Counted from the stretch's first letter, positions 48,862 through 62,200 are shown. The stretch: 64,000 nt of DNA from Branchiostoma floridae (GCF_000003815.2 NC_049979.1:5694762-5758761); one strand, 5' to 3'. The notes: a model not told the origin generated them from the sequence alone. Numbers and translations: made by a program.

Positions 48862-51800
48862 ATGGCGTCTATAGCAGTGAGCCCTCCAACCAGCCTGGTG
48901 ACAGACAAGGTCGACATCCGAGTCACTGGTCTGGGGAAGCAGCAGCCCGTTACTCTCACTGCTGCAGTACAATATTCCAGGTACAATTACTCTCACTGCT
49001 ACGGTATGATATTCCAGGTACAGTTACTCTCACTGCAACGATAGTACAATATTCCAGGTACAGTTACTCTCACTGCAACGATAGTACAATATTCCAGGTA
49101 CAGTTACTCTCACTGCTACGGTACAATATTCCAGGTACAGTTACTCTCACTGCTACGGTATGATATTCCAGGTACAGTTACTCTCACTGCAACGATAGTA
49201 CAATATTCCAGGTACAGTTACTCTCACTGCTACGATAGTACAATATTCTAGGTACAGTTGCTCTCACTGCGATGGTTTCCAATTTTGTTAGAACCCGTTG
49301 TTTAAGAGCGCGAGTCGTTCCCGCCATCACGGTCGTTAGATGCGCGTTTCCCAGAAATTTGTTGTCTTGGTGGGTAGTTCGAATCCCACCGCTGCCACCA
49401 CGTCAGTAGTAAACTCCAGGGATCGCTAGAACAACTCGTGTGAGGTGGAGGAACACATCTGGGACCTTTCCTCATTAACATATCGGTGATATAACAGTAG
49501 TGCATTAACATAACGGTGAGGTCATAACATAACATAACTGTGGCGCTGCTCTGGTACAATATTCCAGGTACAGTTAGTAACTTACTCTCACTGTTTCTGC
49601 CACACTGTGTAGTGTGGGAGTGATTTTTACAACTACCGATGTATAACTTTTCTACAAATTTCAGGGATGCCCAGTTCCAGTCCCACGCCCACTACGCAGC
49701 CGACAGCTCTGGAAGCGTGGTTTGCAGCAGGCATGCAGCAGTTGGGGGTTCTTTCTCAGGTCACTCTCACTTACTCTGTCCAATAGCTTACATGTCTTTT
49801 TCACTCAGTCCCATAGCTACGAGTCACATCACCTTTTCAGAGGAAGAGGAGATGTAACTTTAATAGTCCACTACTTTTGGTTTTTCTTTTGGTGGAAGTA
49901 AATGACTCAAGTTGAAATGTGGCTTAGTAGAATGGCTTGTTTCTTCTTCCAAGTCGCAAACAAATTACTAGGTTTATCGATATTGTATACATTGTTAACA
50001 TTTGCATGCAAGGACATTTAATGTAACAGGAATGTCTGTTGCACAGGTGTTGAGCAGATGGGTCTGTTGTGGAGTCTGCAGCCTGCAGCAGCTCAGCGGG
50101 TGAAACGTATGATTCCCAGGGACGTCACCAAACCGCTGGAGGTGCAACTGTGCGTGTACGATGGACACATCGACACAAGGAGGGGACAGGACGGAGTGCC
50201 AGCACCACTTGCCTCCTGTGTGGTGGAGAGGAGGTTTATTCGAGATGGCGTCAGGAGGATAGTTGTGCGGGAGGGCCGGGTTAGAGGAGTGCTGTACCTT
50301 CCTGAAGGTTAGAGGAGTGCTGTACCTCCCATAAGGTTAGAGGTGTGCTGTACCTCCCTGAAGGTGAGGTGTGTTGTACCTACCTGAAGGTTAGAGGTGT
50401 CCTGTATCTCCTTGAAGGTTAGAGATGTGCTGTACCTTCCTGAAGGTTAGAAATGTGCTGTACCTCCCTGAAGGTTAGAGGTGTGCTGTACCTCCCTGAA
50501 GGTTAGAGATGTCCTGTATCTCCTTGAAGGTTAGAGATGTGCTGTACCTTCCTGAAGGTTAGAGGAGTGCTGTACCTCCCTGAAGGTTAGAGGTGTGCTG
50601 TACCTCCCTGAAGGTGAGGTGTGTTGTACCTACCTGAAGGTTAGAGGTGTCCTGTATCTCCCTGAAGGTTAGAGATGTGCTGTACCTTCCTGAAGGTTAG
50701 AGGAGTGCTGTACCTCCCTGAAGGTTAGAGGTGTGCTGTACCTCCCTGAAGGTTAGAGGTGTGCTGTACCTCCCTGAAGGTGAGGTGTGTTGTACCTACC
50801 TGAAGGTTAGAGGTGTCCTGTATCTCCCTGAAGGTTAGAGATGTGCTGTACCTTCCTGAAGGTTAGAGGTGTGCTGTACCTCCTTGAAGGTTAGAGGTGT
50901 ACTGTACCTCCCGGAATGATACAGGTGTGCTGTACCTACCTGAAGGTCAGGAGGAGGGTTGTGCAAGAGGGCCAGGTTAGAGGTGTCTTGCACCTGTACC
51001 TCCCTGAAGAGCAAAGTCATTTTTCTTTTGGACTGTTTAGCCACAACCAATGCTGCAGAGTTGATGTTATACACTGTGTACGTAGTTAGCATTTTACCAT
51101 GGTCCACTTCTTTTAGTTGACATCAGTTGAAATAGTTTCTTCAGAGAACCTGTAGCCTTTCACCATAACTTTATGGGTTTGGACAGGAATTTTTAAAATT
51201 ATCTCTTTAATCTCAAGCCTATTTATAAACTGTGTATTGTCATGTGATAATCAACATCATCGGTCATGTGATCAGAGAACTCCAAGATGAGATCTGACTT
51301 ACCGAACCTGAAGAAGAGGCCGAGTATGTATCAAAAGTCTTTTGTTGTGTGTAATCATTTAAATATTGCACGAAAAATAATCTGTTTGCTCTTCTGTTGG
51401 TTTCCAGAGGAGGGTCCTTTCCCCGGGGTGATTGACATGTACGGCTCGGGCGCTAACTTCGAGCACCGCGCCGCCCTGCTCAGCTGCCAGGGCTTTGCTG
51501 CCTTCAGGCTCATGTACTGCAACTTCGACGACCTGCCCAAGGCCGAGACCCACCTCGATTCTGAGTATTTTACGGTAAGGCTCTTCCTCCTGATATTCCT
51601 GATATTCCTGCCTTTGTGACTGCTGACATTGCTCAACACTGAAAGTAAACAGGTTTGAAATGGTTCACAGTAGTCATAGTGAATTTGCACTTAATGAATT
51701 CATCTTTACAGAGCACAACTATGCGTATTAACTTGCCCTATTCCTGCATGTCCGTGCACACCCCTGCATGTCCGTTGCACACCCCTGCATATGTCCGTGC

Positions 51801-54800
51801 ACACCCCTGCATGTCCGTTGCATACCCCTGCATGTCCGTTGTACACCACTGCATGTCCTGTAGCCTGACCCTGTGACTGTCCTGTAACCTGACCCTGTGA
51901 CTGTCCTGTAACCTGACCCTGTGACTGTCCTGTAACCTGACCCTGTGACTGTCCTGTAACCTGACCCTGTGACTGTCCTGTTCCTGTAACCTGAACCTGT
52001 GACTGTCCTGTTCCTGTAGGATGCCGTGGATTGGTTCAGCAGCCACTCCCTGGTGCAGCCCGGGGGGGTGGGGGTGGTCGGGACATCCTTCGGGGGGTTG
52101 CTGGCACTCATCATGGGCACTCTTACGGACAAGGTAGGTCAGCCTGGGGTGGGGGCATTTTTCACAACGGGATCCATGGAGAAAAAAAGTGAGGAAAGGT
52201 TTGTGAGGGTCCAGGTTTGAGTTTACATTTCTCATTATTTACTGCGAAATGACATTAAATACTAACATGGCTGAAAAGCATAGGGCGTGGTGTGTTTCTT
52301 ATGATAATTGTGTTTTGGCCAGATCCTCAGTTCTGGGTATCAGTATGCCCGTATAAAGTTATTTTGCTTCTGGATAACTCCCTAGAAGAGATGATCACTT
52401 GACTTGAGGGTGAGCAGCCTCCAATTGAAACCCAAAATAAACTGGGGAGTGCCCCTTTATGTCTTTCTGTAAAAAGCCTCGACAACCTACATTGGTATGG
52501 CTGACTGTGTCCCATGTATATTACAGATTATATCTTCCTGTGTACAGATAATAACGTTATCTTCCTGTGCCCCATGTACAGATAAATGCAATTGTATGGC
52601 TGAACGGTTTTTCTGCCATGCCAGTCTCAACTCAGTTCAACTACAAGGGCAAGATCCTTCCCACCCTGGGGTAAGCACAGACACGCTCTCTCCTCCCCAC
52701 CCTGGGGTAAGCACAGACACACTGTATCCTCCCCACCCTGGGGTAAGCACAGACACGCTGTCCCCTCCCCACCCTGGGGTAAGCACAGACATGCTGTCCC
52801 CTCCCCACCCTGGGGTAAGCATAGGTGTGACATGTCCATGTTACAGGTGTGGCATGTCAATGTTACAGGTGTGAAATGTCAATGTTACAGGTGTGAAATG
52901 TTAATGTTACAGGTTTGATATATCAAGGGTGAAAGTTATGGAGGAAGGACACCTGTACATTCTGGATACGGTGGATGATCTCGCTCTGGAGCCAGAGAAG
53001 TGCATACAGGTGAGTGAATGCAGTAGCCATAGCAACAGTAGCCATGGCAACACTCTGGAGCCAAAGAGGTGCATAGGTTAGAGCATACCAAACCTTGGTT
53101 AGTGAGGGTTAAGTGTCCTGAGGATGGGTTGGTGAGGGTCAACAGTGTGCTAAGGTTGGGTTGGTAAGGGCTAACTGTCCTGAGGTTGGGTTGGTGAGGG
53201 TTAGCAGTGTCCTGAGGTTGGGTTGGTGAGGGTTAACAGTGTGCTAAGGTTGGGTTGGTGAGGGTTTACAGTGTGCTAAGGTTGGGTTGGTCAGGGTTAA
53301 TAGTATCCTGAGGTTGGGTTGGTGAGGGTTTACAGTGTCCTGAGGTTGGGTTTGGTGAGGTTTAACAACTTAACAGTGTTGCTGAGGGTTAACTGGTGCC
53401 TTGTCCCCCTAGGTGGAAACAATCGCATGTCCAGTCCTGTTTGTGGTCTCAGAGGATGACAAAAACTTGAGAAGTGACAAGATGGCCGAGCAGGTCAGGA
53501 GGTTTTTATAGTACTACATGTTCATTTACCGGTAACAAGCTTGGACCTTGCCTGAAAATAAGAGACTTTGAAATGACTCAGATTTTTAAGGCAGTACTAT
53601 AGATTGTAAACATCAAGTTCCCCTTCATCAATTTCAAAATAGTTCATGAAGGTTGATACTTTCATTCAACACATTTAAGCAATCTGCTCACCTCAAATTA
53701 CTTTCAACCTTACAACCTTCATCATGGATAGTGTACCAACACAGATGAGCTTTCATGTGAAAAATCAATTGTTCTGATCTAATCTTTTTGGTAACTCCTC
53801 AGGGACAAGCCTAATGGTCTAATAGTACTGTGTGCGGTCTGCAAGAATTCTAGGAATTTTACAGGAATGTGTCCACAGGAATGCTAGAGTCCACAGGAAT
53901 GTTTGGAATGTTACTGTGGTGGTGGAAAGTTGGTAATGAAGGCTCCCAGGAGGAATCTAAAATGTATGTATGAAAAGGAAAATCAACAACATTATTGGAC
54001 TTCCAAACAATGAGCAGGACAGAAAAGAAAAGCTGGAGACGACCCTGATCTCGATGTTCCTCAATACATGACTCAATTGTATGTTCCCTAACTTCTAAAT
54101 GTTTTCCCACAGGCCATAGCCCGGATGGAGGCCCATGGGAAAACCAACCATCAGCTGCTTGCCTACCCCGGCGCAGGGCATCTCCTAGAGCCTCCCTACA
54201 TGCCGCACTGCAAGATTTCCTTCCACCCCATCCCAGGTAACCACAACGTTCCTCCACCCCATCCCAGGTAACCCTCCACCCCATCCCAGGTAACCCTCCA
54301 CCCCATCCCAGGTAACCCTCCACCCCATCCCAGGTAACCCTCCACCCCATCCCAGGTAACCACAACGTTCCTCCACCCCATCCCAGGTAACCCTCCACCC
54401 CATCCCAGGTAACCCTCCACCCCATCCCAGGTAACCACAACGTTCCTCCACCCCATCCCAGGTAACCACAACCCTCCACCCCATCCTAGGTAACCACAAC
54501 CCTCCACCCCATCCCAGGTAACCACAACGTTCCTCCACCCCTTCCCAGGTAACCACAACCCTCCACCCCATCCTAGGTAACCCTCCACCCCATCCACCCC
54601 ATCCTAGGTAACCCTCCACCCCATCCAAGTTGTTCTGAAGCACAACAAGGCTTGACTCCAGGCTACTGCAGCCCAGCATTATCATAGTGCTAGTTTTACC
54701 AACTGTGATGTGTTACATGTGCAGTTGTAGATTGGGCATTATTGTAGCGTTAGTTTTACCAACTGTAATGTGTTGCAGGTGCAGAGGTGGATTGGGCATT

Positions 54801-55071
54801 ATCTTAGTGCTTGTTTTACCAACTGTGATGTGTTACATGTGCAGTTGTAGATTGGGCATTATTGTAGCGTTAGTTTTACCAACTGTAATGTGTTACAGGT
54901 GCAGAGGTGGATTGGGCATTATTGTAGTGTTAGTTTTACCAACTGTAATGTGTTACAGGTGCAGAGGTGGATTGGGGAGGGGAGACCAGAGCCCACTGTG
55001 CAGCCCAGGAGGACCTCTGGCCCAGAATGATCGCCTTTCTCAGGAACAGCAGGCTGCACAGCCAGCTTTGA
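48862..55071 (+). CDS. ACOT: Acyl-CoA thioesterase of the ACOT/BAAT family
   Basis: Ten exons join in phase to 420 codons: 48862-48980, 49665-49759, 50047-50307, 51408-51574, 52020-52133, 52582-52670, 52913-53009, 53413-53493, 54113-54236 and 54959-55071. Type-I acyl-CoA thioesterases hydrolyse fatty acyl-CoA to acid and CoA; the related BAAT conjugates bile acids. The length, 419 residues, matches the family (about 418-421). The N-terminal domain has VDIRVTGLGKQQPVTLTA and MGLLWSLQP. The alpha/beta-hydrolase domain has GPFPGVIDMYGSG, the nucleophile elbow GVVGTSFGG (Ser 237), the acid in VSEDD (329/330) and GAGHLLEPPY (His 364). The nucleophile is Ser, as in thioesterases, not the Cys of vertebrate BAAT. 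It ends HSQL, a variant type-1 peroxisomal signal. Seven introns carry junction minisatellites. Confidence 0.95.
48960..49265 (+). repeat. Donor-type junction minisatellite after ACOT exon 1
   Basis: About nine units of 35-38 bp copy the exon end gttactctcactgctgcag-acaatattccag and the donor GTACA. Many copies keep CCAG|GTACAG. Confidence 0.92.
49300..49480 (+). mobile_element. Possible tRNA-derived SINE head
   Basis: A B-box-like gtagttcgaatcccacc near 49375, preceded by tagatgcgcgtttcccag, gives a tRNA-like region. The body beyond is unique within this window. Confidence 0.35.
50308..50990 (+). repeat. Donor-type junction minisatellite after ACOT exon 3
   Basis: About 22 units near 30 bp, core gtgctgtacctccctgaagg plus ttagag, copy the exon end (codons VLYLPE) and the donor GAAG|GTTAGA. 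Higher-order blocks of about five units recur. Confidence 0.95.
51740..52017 (+). repeat. Two arrays upstream of ACOT exon 5, the second acceptor-type
   Basis: At 51740-51855, about six units of 20-22 bp with acccctgcatgtccgt. At 51856-52017, about seven units of 24 bp with cctgtaacctgaccctgtga, leading into the real acceptor ctgttcctgtag. Confidence 0.8.
52671..52820 (+). repeat. Donor-type junction minisatellite after ACOT exon 6
   Basis: Four further copies of ccaccctggggtaagcacag (33-34 bp unit) repeat the exon end and the GGG|GTAAGC boundary. Confidence 0.93.
52835..52912 (+). repeat. Acceptor-type junction repeat before ACOT exon 7
   Basis: Four units of about 20 bp, aatgttacaggtgtgaaatg, end at the real acceptor atgttacag|GTTTGA. 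This intron thus begins with a donor array and ends with an acceptor array. Confidence 0.9.
53060..53400 (+). repeat. Minisatellite in ACOT intron 7
   Basis: About eight units of 35-40 bp share gaggttgggttggtgagggt. No clear splice-junction content. Intron 8 (53494-54112) looks unique. Confidence 0.85.
54237..54625 (+). repeat. Donor-type junction minisatellite after ACOT exon 9
   Basis: About 18 units of 19-31 bp, core ccaccccatcccaggtaacc, copy the exon end (codons HPIP) and the donor CCAG|GTAACC, some with a cacaacgttcct insert. Confidence 0.95.
54690..54958 (+). repeat. Acceptor-type junction minisatellite before ACOT exon 10
   Basis: Four to five units of 60 bp copy taatgtgttacag|GTGCAGAGGTGGATTGGG, the real acceptor and first exon codons (AEVDW), plus cattattgtagtgttag. 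Confidence 0.93.
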
Positions 55072-55379
55072 CCTCAGATAATGAAAATGAGACCGTGAAA
55101 CAATAGTTTTTACCATAAGATTAAGAATCTCAGGATGGCTCCCTACATGCTGAAATGGCTGCCTGCTGATGGCGTGAAACAGGCAGCAGACAAGGCAAAA
55201 CCAAACCGGATGTTTAAGGCTGATTCCGCATGTCAATGGCAGTTTCAATGGACAGGTTCAACAACTGCACGTTTGGCTCCAAGAACATTATAGTATATTA
55301 TCATTGCCATCATAATATCTGTCTGTACTGTTTCTGACATGCTTACTGCTTGGGGTGTGGTGGGAGAGGTTACTACATA

Positions 55380-55980
55380 TTTTCATCAAGCAATCCATGG
55401 GCATAGACATAGAATGCCATCCCCAAACAGGTAAACATACCTGTTCCTGGTGGTCAACACCATCCCCAACATTCCCAAACAGATAAACATACCTTTCCTG
55501 GTGCAAACACAATCCACACACATGTAAACACCATCCACACCCAGGTTAACACACCTGTCCTTGGTGCTGAACACCATCCACACACAGGCAACTACACCTG
55601 TCCCTGGTGCTGAACAACATCCACACACAGGTGAACACACCTGTCCGTGGTGCTTAACACCCTCCACACACAGTTAAACGCATCTGTCCCTGGTGCTCAA
55701 CACCATCCCCAAACAGTTAAAAACACCTGTCCCAGGTGCTGAACACCATTCACACACAGGTGAACACGCCTGTCCCTGGTGCTGAATACTATCCACACAC
55801 ATGTAACCATACCTGTCCTTGGTGCTGAACACCATCCATACACAGGTAAACACACCTGTCCCTGGTGCTGAATACTATCCACACACATGTAACCATACCT
55901 GTCCTTGGGTCTGAACACCATCCATACACAGGTTAACATTCCTGTCCCTGGTGCTGAACACCATCAACACAGATAAGTAT
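55380..55980. repeat. Minisatellite between ACOT and GH16 genes
   Basis: About ten units near 59 bp share aacaccatccacacacaggt and acacctgtccctggtgct. It lies 3' of both convergent genes. No exon anchor is apparent. The rest of 55072-56220 holds no gene I can support. Confidence 0.9.
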
Positions 55981-56220
55981 ACCTGTCACAGAATTTCATT
56001 CACACATGTTGACAAAAGAAAGCAAACTCATAAAGATGAAATACAAGTCTATAAAAATGACCAGCCTTTCTAGATTCTCCCATTTATTTGCCAGTCAAGT
56101 ATGCACGTGCGTGTCCGATGCTATCAGCTATTGATAAAGGATCACAGATCTCGGAACAGCTAGTGATAAAGGATCGGAATTAAAACGCTCACAAATCTTG
56201 GAGCAGCTGAGTACGAAAGA

Positions 56221-59200
56221 TTACAGATCTCTGAACTTCCAGACTTTGACAGACTTGACCTGCATGGCTGCGTCCTCGCCGTTGTTGTGTGCCGGGTTCC
56301 AGGTGGGCAGCCACTGGTCGCGCGCGCGCCAGAAGCTGGCCATGGCCTCGGAGCGGGACTGCGCGTTGGCCCAGGGCTTGGGGTGCGGCATGTTCACGTA
56401 GTCGTCCATGAAGAAACCGTTCGTCCCGCCAGTGGCCACGTTCATGATCAGGTAGAACTGGAAGAACAAAAATATTTTCTTAGAATCAAAGATAAAGTTA
56501 AGATCCCGTGGACTTGTATTGGTTGTAGGGACAGTGCCAGTGGGTTGGTAGTCCACTGTGTCTAAGGTACGCAAGGTGGAGCTCCTTACACTTCCTTTTA
56601 TACCTACTAGTCGAAGTCAGATGCCCATTTGTACACAGTGCCGACCATAAAGGCTGCTGACGAACTGCCACCAAGCCTCCACATCTACGCGCATGCATGT
56701 CTAACCTTCGCCTGACGAGGAACATCAAAGTACAAGCCCAATAGTGTGTGAGTGAGAGTTGTGGAGTGAAGAAAATTGGAGAAGAAGCATATAGTTGCCA
56801 GGAAAACTCCAATGGTCTCTCTACGCTTCGAAGACCTACGGAGATCACACATTGTATTTTGCACAGAATGTTTCTTTATTTGCAGTGAAACCTGCATATT
56901 TCACGCTGGCGAAACCTACGTCCTGATCCAACGACGCCATCCTGCCCGCCCGACACAGTAACCATGACAATAGTGACCATAGCAACAGTACAGCTGGTGA
57001 AACCTACGTCCTGGTCGAACGGAGCCATCCTGCCCACCCCGCTCCAGGATTTTCGCTGTCTACAGTTACTATGAAAATGGTAACCGTGACAACAGTAACC
57101 ACAGCGAAACCTACGTCTTCGTCGAACGGGGCTATCCTGTTCTCCGCTCCAGGGATTGTCGCTGTCTACAGTTACCATGACAACAGTAACCATAGTGAAA
57201 CCTACGTCCTGCTCAAACGGAGCCATCTGCCCACCCCGCTCCAGGGATCGTTACTGTCTACAGTTACCATGACAACTGTACCGATGGTGAAACCTACGTC
57301 CTGGTCGAACGGAGCCATCCTGCCCGCCCCGCTCCGAGGATTGTCGCTGTCTACAGTTACTATGACAACAGTAACCATGGTGAAACCTACGTCCTGGTCG
57401 AACGGAGCCATCCTGCCCGCCCCGCTCCAGGGATTGTCGCTGTCGGGCAGCCCGAAGTCTCCCAGCGCCCAGAACCCGTTTGGTGGCGACACCGTTAGCA
57501 TCAGCTCATCATCTACGAAGAACCTGGAGCAGAACGGCAAGATAACCATGACAACAGTAACCATACCGACACCGCCAGCATCAGCTCATCATTTTCAGAA
57601 AACCTGGAGTAGAACGGCAAGGTAACCATGACAACAGTGACCATAACGACAGCATCAGCTCATCATCTACGAAGAACCTGGAGCACAATGGCAAGGTAAC
57701 CATGACAACAGTATTGGCACGGCTGGCTTTATCGACTCCCAGGCACCTTTGACCCGCTCCAGACGTCACGTTTCTCGTGACGTCACGTTTCACGGAGTTT
57801 ACTCATGTCAGAAGAGAGTCAGGTCAGGCGCCCAATGAAGACAATGAGATTGGTGTAATTTTCCTTTGTATCGATTCATATACTCCTTAACACCAGATTT
57901 TATCTAACCTTTCAGAATCGATGTTTTCTGTCCATGATACGTCACCAACAACAGATTTAGGGAAAATGGCATATTTTATGATCTTACTTGAGATACTGGT
58001 CTGTCCACACCATGGTCCACTTGTGGAAGTCACTGCCGTATGTCCCTGTGTGCGCCTCTCTGGCAAGGGGCAAGGGACAGTGTAGAGATTGGCACAAGCT
58101 TAAGTCGGCCAGACCAGTTACACACTTCTAGGCAAAATCTATGAAACTTAAGACTTACTTCATACAATTGTTTGTGCATGCCTTCGTGCATGTAACTAAT
58201 ATGTAAAATACAGTAAAGAAGAGCTAAGAAACAAAGATGGCCACAGTTCAACGAGAAACGAGTAACGAATCCTTTTTAAGACAGCTCACTGGAATATCAA
58301 CTACTCAAAATACAAAACCAACACAGTATTAAAAGCAAGTTGTACCGCAGAAATTGGTCCTTATTAAGAACAGTTCTGGTTTGTCCCCATGTGGTTATGG
58401 AGGGATACGAAGAACAAAGGAAAGATTACTTCTCTGCTCTAGTCTTGAAGAAGCCGTTATAAGGCCAGACGCCGCTGCTTCCCCAGTGCAGGGTGCTGGT
58501 GGTGACATCGATGCCGAGGGAGGCGCCCCAGGACGCGTAAAGGTCACGGTTTCCTAGGGATCAGAGGGGGTTACAGGTTACGGTTTCCTACTCAGGACAG
58601 AACAGAGGGGGGTACCGGTTACGGTTTCCTACTCAGGACAGGGGGGTACAGGTTACGGTTTTGACTCAGAACAGAGGGGGGTACAGGTCACGGTTTTGAC
58701 TCAGGACAGAGGGGGGTACAGGTCACGGTTTTGACTCAGGACAGAGGGGTACAAGCCACAGTTTCCTACTCAGGACAGAGGGGGGTACAGGTTACGGTTT
58801 CCTACTCAGGACAGGACAGAGGGGGGGTACAGGTTGCGGTTTCCTACTCAGGACAGAGGGGGGTACAGGTCATGGTTTCCTACTCAGGTCAGAACAGAGG
58901 GGGTACAGGTGACGGTTTCCTACTCAGGACATAACAGAGGGGGTACAGGTGACGGTTTCCTACTTAGGACAGAGGGGGTACATGTTACGGTTCCCTACTC
59001 AGGACAGGGGGTTACAGGTTACGGTTAGGTTTTATACCCATGACAGAACAGAGGGGGATACAGTTTCCAACTCAGAACAGGTGTTAATGCGTTGGAGGCA
59101 TTGTTTTTATTTTGTTCTCAGTTCTAGGAATCTTTTCTGTTTGATGCAGAATTCTAAACTCTCATTTATCGAGAGTTTTGCCCACCTCGTGTCTCCACGA

Positions 59201-62200
59201 TGTCAATCTCCCCTGATCTCGGCCAGTCCCCGTAAACCCAGGTCTGAGGCAGCAACCAGATCGCTACAGATAAGGCAGAGCAAACTCAAGATGTTAGAAG
59301 CCACTTGCAAATAAACAAAGAATTGGTGACATTGCATTAGCGAAGTTTCTAGCAATGCCAGAAATTAACCTTAGATCCTACCTTGACAAGGATAGTTGCT
59401 GTACGACCGAAATTACAGTTAAACCTTGCTGCAGTATTGAAGGTATCATTTATAATGCAATCTCGGCAAACATCAATGAGTAGTGTTGATGGACAACTGA
59501 TGTTAATCCTAACCTTGCCTCGCCTGCCACATGTTTATCCTAACCTTACCTCATCTGGTCACGATTGCCTCATCTGGCCACATGTTCATCCTGACTTGTC
59601 TCACCTGGCCACATGCTCATCCTGACTTGTCTCACCTGGCCACATGCTCATCTGACTCTTACCTCACCTGGCCACGATTGCCTCACCTGGCCACATGTTC
59701 ATCCTGACTTGCCTCACCTGGCCACATGCTCATCTGACCCTTGCCTCACCTGACACATGTCTATCCTCACCTTACCTCACCTGGTCACGATTGCCTCACC
59801 TGACCGCATGCTCATTTGACCCTTACCTCACCTGGCCACGGGTGCCACACCTGGCCACGTGTTCAGCCTAACCTTAGCTCACCTGGCCATATCCAGTCTC
59901 CTGTTGGCATCTTGGCCGTGACCTCCACCTTGCCGTACCTGAAGCTGAAGCTGTGGGCGGTGGTGAGCCTTGCTGAGAGGACGGGAGGCAGGTGCTGGCT
60001 TGGCGAGCCTGCAATGTAGCAGCCGTTCCAGTTCTCCAGGGTGCACGTGCCGCCCACTGGGAGAGGGTATAATAACAACATGGTTACATACAAGCTTCAG
60101 TGCTACACACAAGCTTCTGTATCTGTACTTGTAAAGCTGATATAACCCCCCTTCGTTCAGCTGCTGTCTGGGGGAGCCAGCCATGTACCAGCCGTTCCAG
60201 TTCTCCGGCGCTCACCGCTCTCCGGGTGGGGGAGGTACAATAGCCAGACTTGCACTGCACGAAATGTGGGATTTACCAAACATGGTAATGTAGAATATTT
60301 TAACAATTTTACGCATATATCCATTATTTTCCATCAATTAACAAAAAAGTGGTGTACAAAGTATCTGTAAAAGGCAACACTTATTAGTCGAAAGTGCTCG
60401 AGCCTCTGCTCAGTCCAAAATCGTCCGCTCACATTTGTCCTGCTTTTGGAACACACTTCACTACTTTAGTGGACCAGCTGCCTGCTGTATTGGTGTGACT
60501 TGGGACTAGAGATGGTGCCGCCTTATGTACGCTAGCTGACGATCTTCATTTCACGTTTTGTTTATTTCATTAATGTATATTACACCTTACTATTGTCATT
60601 ATACCCTTTCCGTGTATACTTGCAATTAGCCTTCAGAATTTTCAATAAATTTATTATCATAAACAATGTAGCGATCTTTAGCGATTTAAGTCAATGCTAG
60701 TCTTCCTACGCAATTCTGCTTGTGAGGTTCGCGCTTAAAGGTTCAGGTTTTAGGGGTTTCCTGCGCTTCTCTACGTCCCACCTGATGTGTAGATGGAGTT
60801 TTTCCACCCATTGCCACACATTTGCCCTGCGTCCCCTCCGCACGGAATGGCACATTCTGACTCAGGAGCGGCGCCAAACTTTCCGAAACTGTCCCCACAG
60901 AAACACTCTGTGCCGTACTGCAGCCCGGCGTAGGTGTACCTGTCACAACAAACAAACAAACAAACACAGGTTAATCATGCCGTACTATACCCCAGAATAG
61001 GTGTACATGTGAACATAACAAAGACAGTTTAAACATTCAGTACATATGTCAGAAGTTATAAAATATTCTACAAAGTGAATAAGACATCTAATTCCTACAG
61101 GCCAGTGTCCTAGAGGCTGAGAAATGTGCGGCTTAACCCGCCCTGCACCGCGCAGGATTGTTTGATTGCAAATTGTTTACCTCCTCAAGCGCTGTGCAGG
61201 TGTTTTTTCTTTGCTTGTTTGTGTACCTACCCTGCCTCCGTGCAGTGGTCCAGGCACAGTTTGGGCGTCAGGTAGGGTGATGTCATGTTGTCCCCATTTA
61301 GGTCACGTGAGTCCATGCTCCCGCCATCATGGTAGCACCCGAGGTACAGCGCGTCCTCTGCCGACGATAAATATAACATTAGGACAGAGGATATTCTATT
61401 GTCGTCTTTCCCGATCTATGTGAACGTTATCCAGCACGGGGACAGCCCACAGTGTTCCCACGCCCCCACGTTCCAACCCGATGCCATTTCGGTGACCGGT
61501 CGATATCCGAACGTATCATGCAAAACGTATGAAAATAAAACCGTCAATAACCAATTGTATGGCAATACCGTAAAAAAGTGTTTTAGAAAATTACTGAGAG
61601 AGAGAGAGAGAGAGAGAGATTAGGTTCGAACCCGGTTCAAAAAGCCAGCCCAATCCTTAATACGAGTAAACCTATATTAAATCACGTTGTTTGCGGAACA
61701 GACACTTCAAGTGTACCAATTTGCGATATATGGCAGCGACAGTTTCAAATGGCAACGACCGCTTGCAAGACGGAAATTAGCTGGGGTGACCGCAGTCGCG
61801 CCACCAATAACCATATTCATGGGTCCAAGTGCGCAGCGACAGGTATACTGGGTATAATACGTCAAACTAGTGAAGGCCCCTGAGACTTAAGCAAAACGCG
61901 TATGGACATTGTTTTGAAAATCGAGACAATGAATAATCAAGTCAAGTTGGATGCCTTCATCTTTGACATATTATCCACAATTCCTGTCGCTGCACATGCG
62001 TACTTCGAACCGTGAAGGTGCTTATTGCGCCTCCTCACCTCTCAGGTTGATGACTCCCTCCGTCAAAAACTTCTCCCCGAGCCGCTCCGCCGCCAGCGTC
62101 TGTCACGGGACAGGAGAAAATCAGGTATAAAACTCCCGTTCTGTTGTTGCAAGAGGAACTGGCTGCTTTCATGCATCGCATAGCATAACCAATCTGTTTC

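Noticed and set aside
54185-54685. Minus-strand Gly/Trp-rich frames up to 206 residues
   Set aside because: Generated by the donor-type repeat of the plus-strand ACOT gene; not coding.
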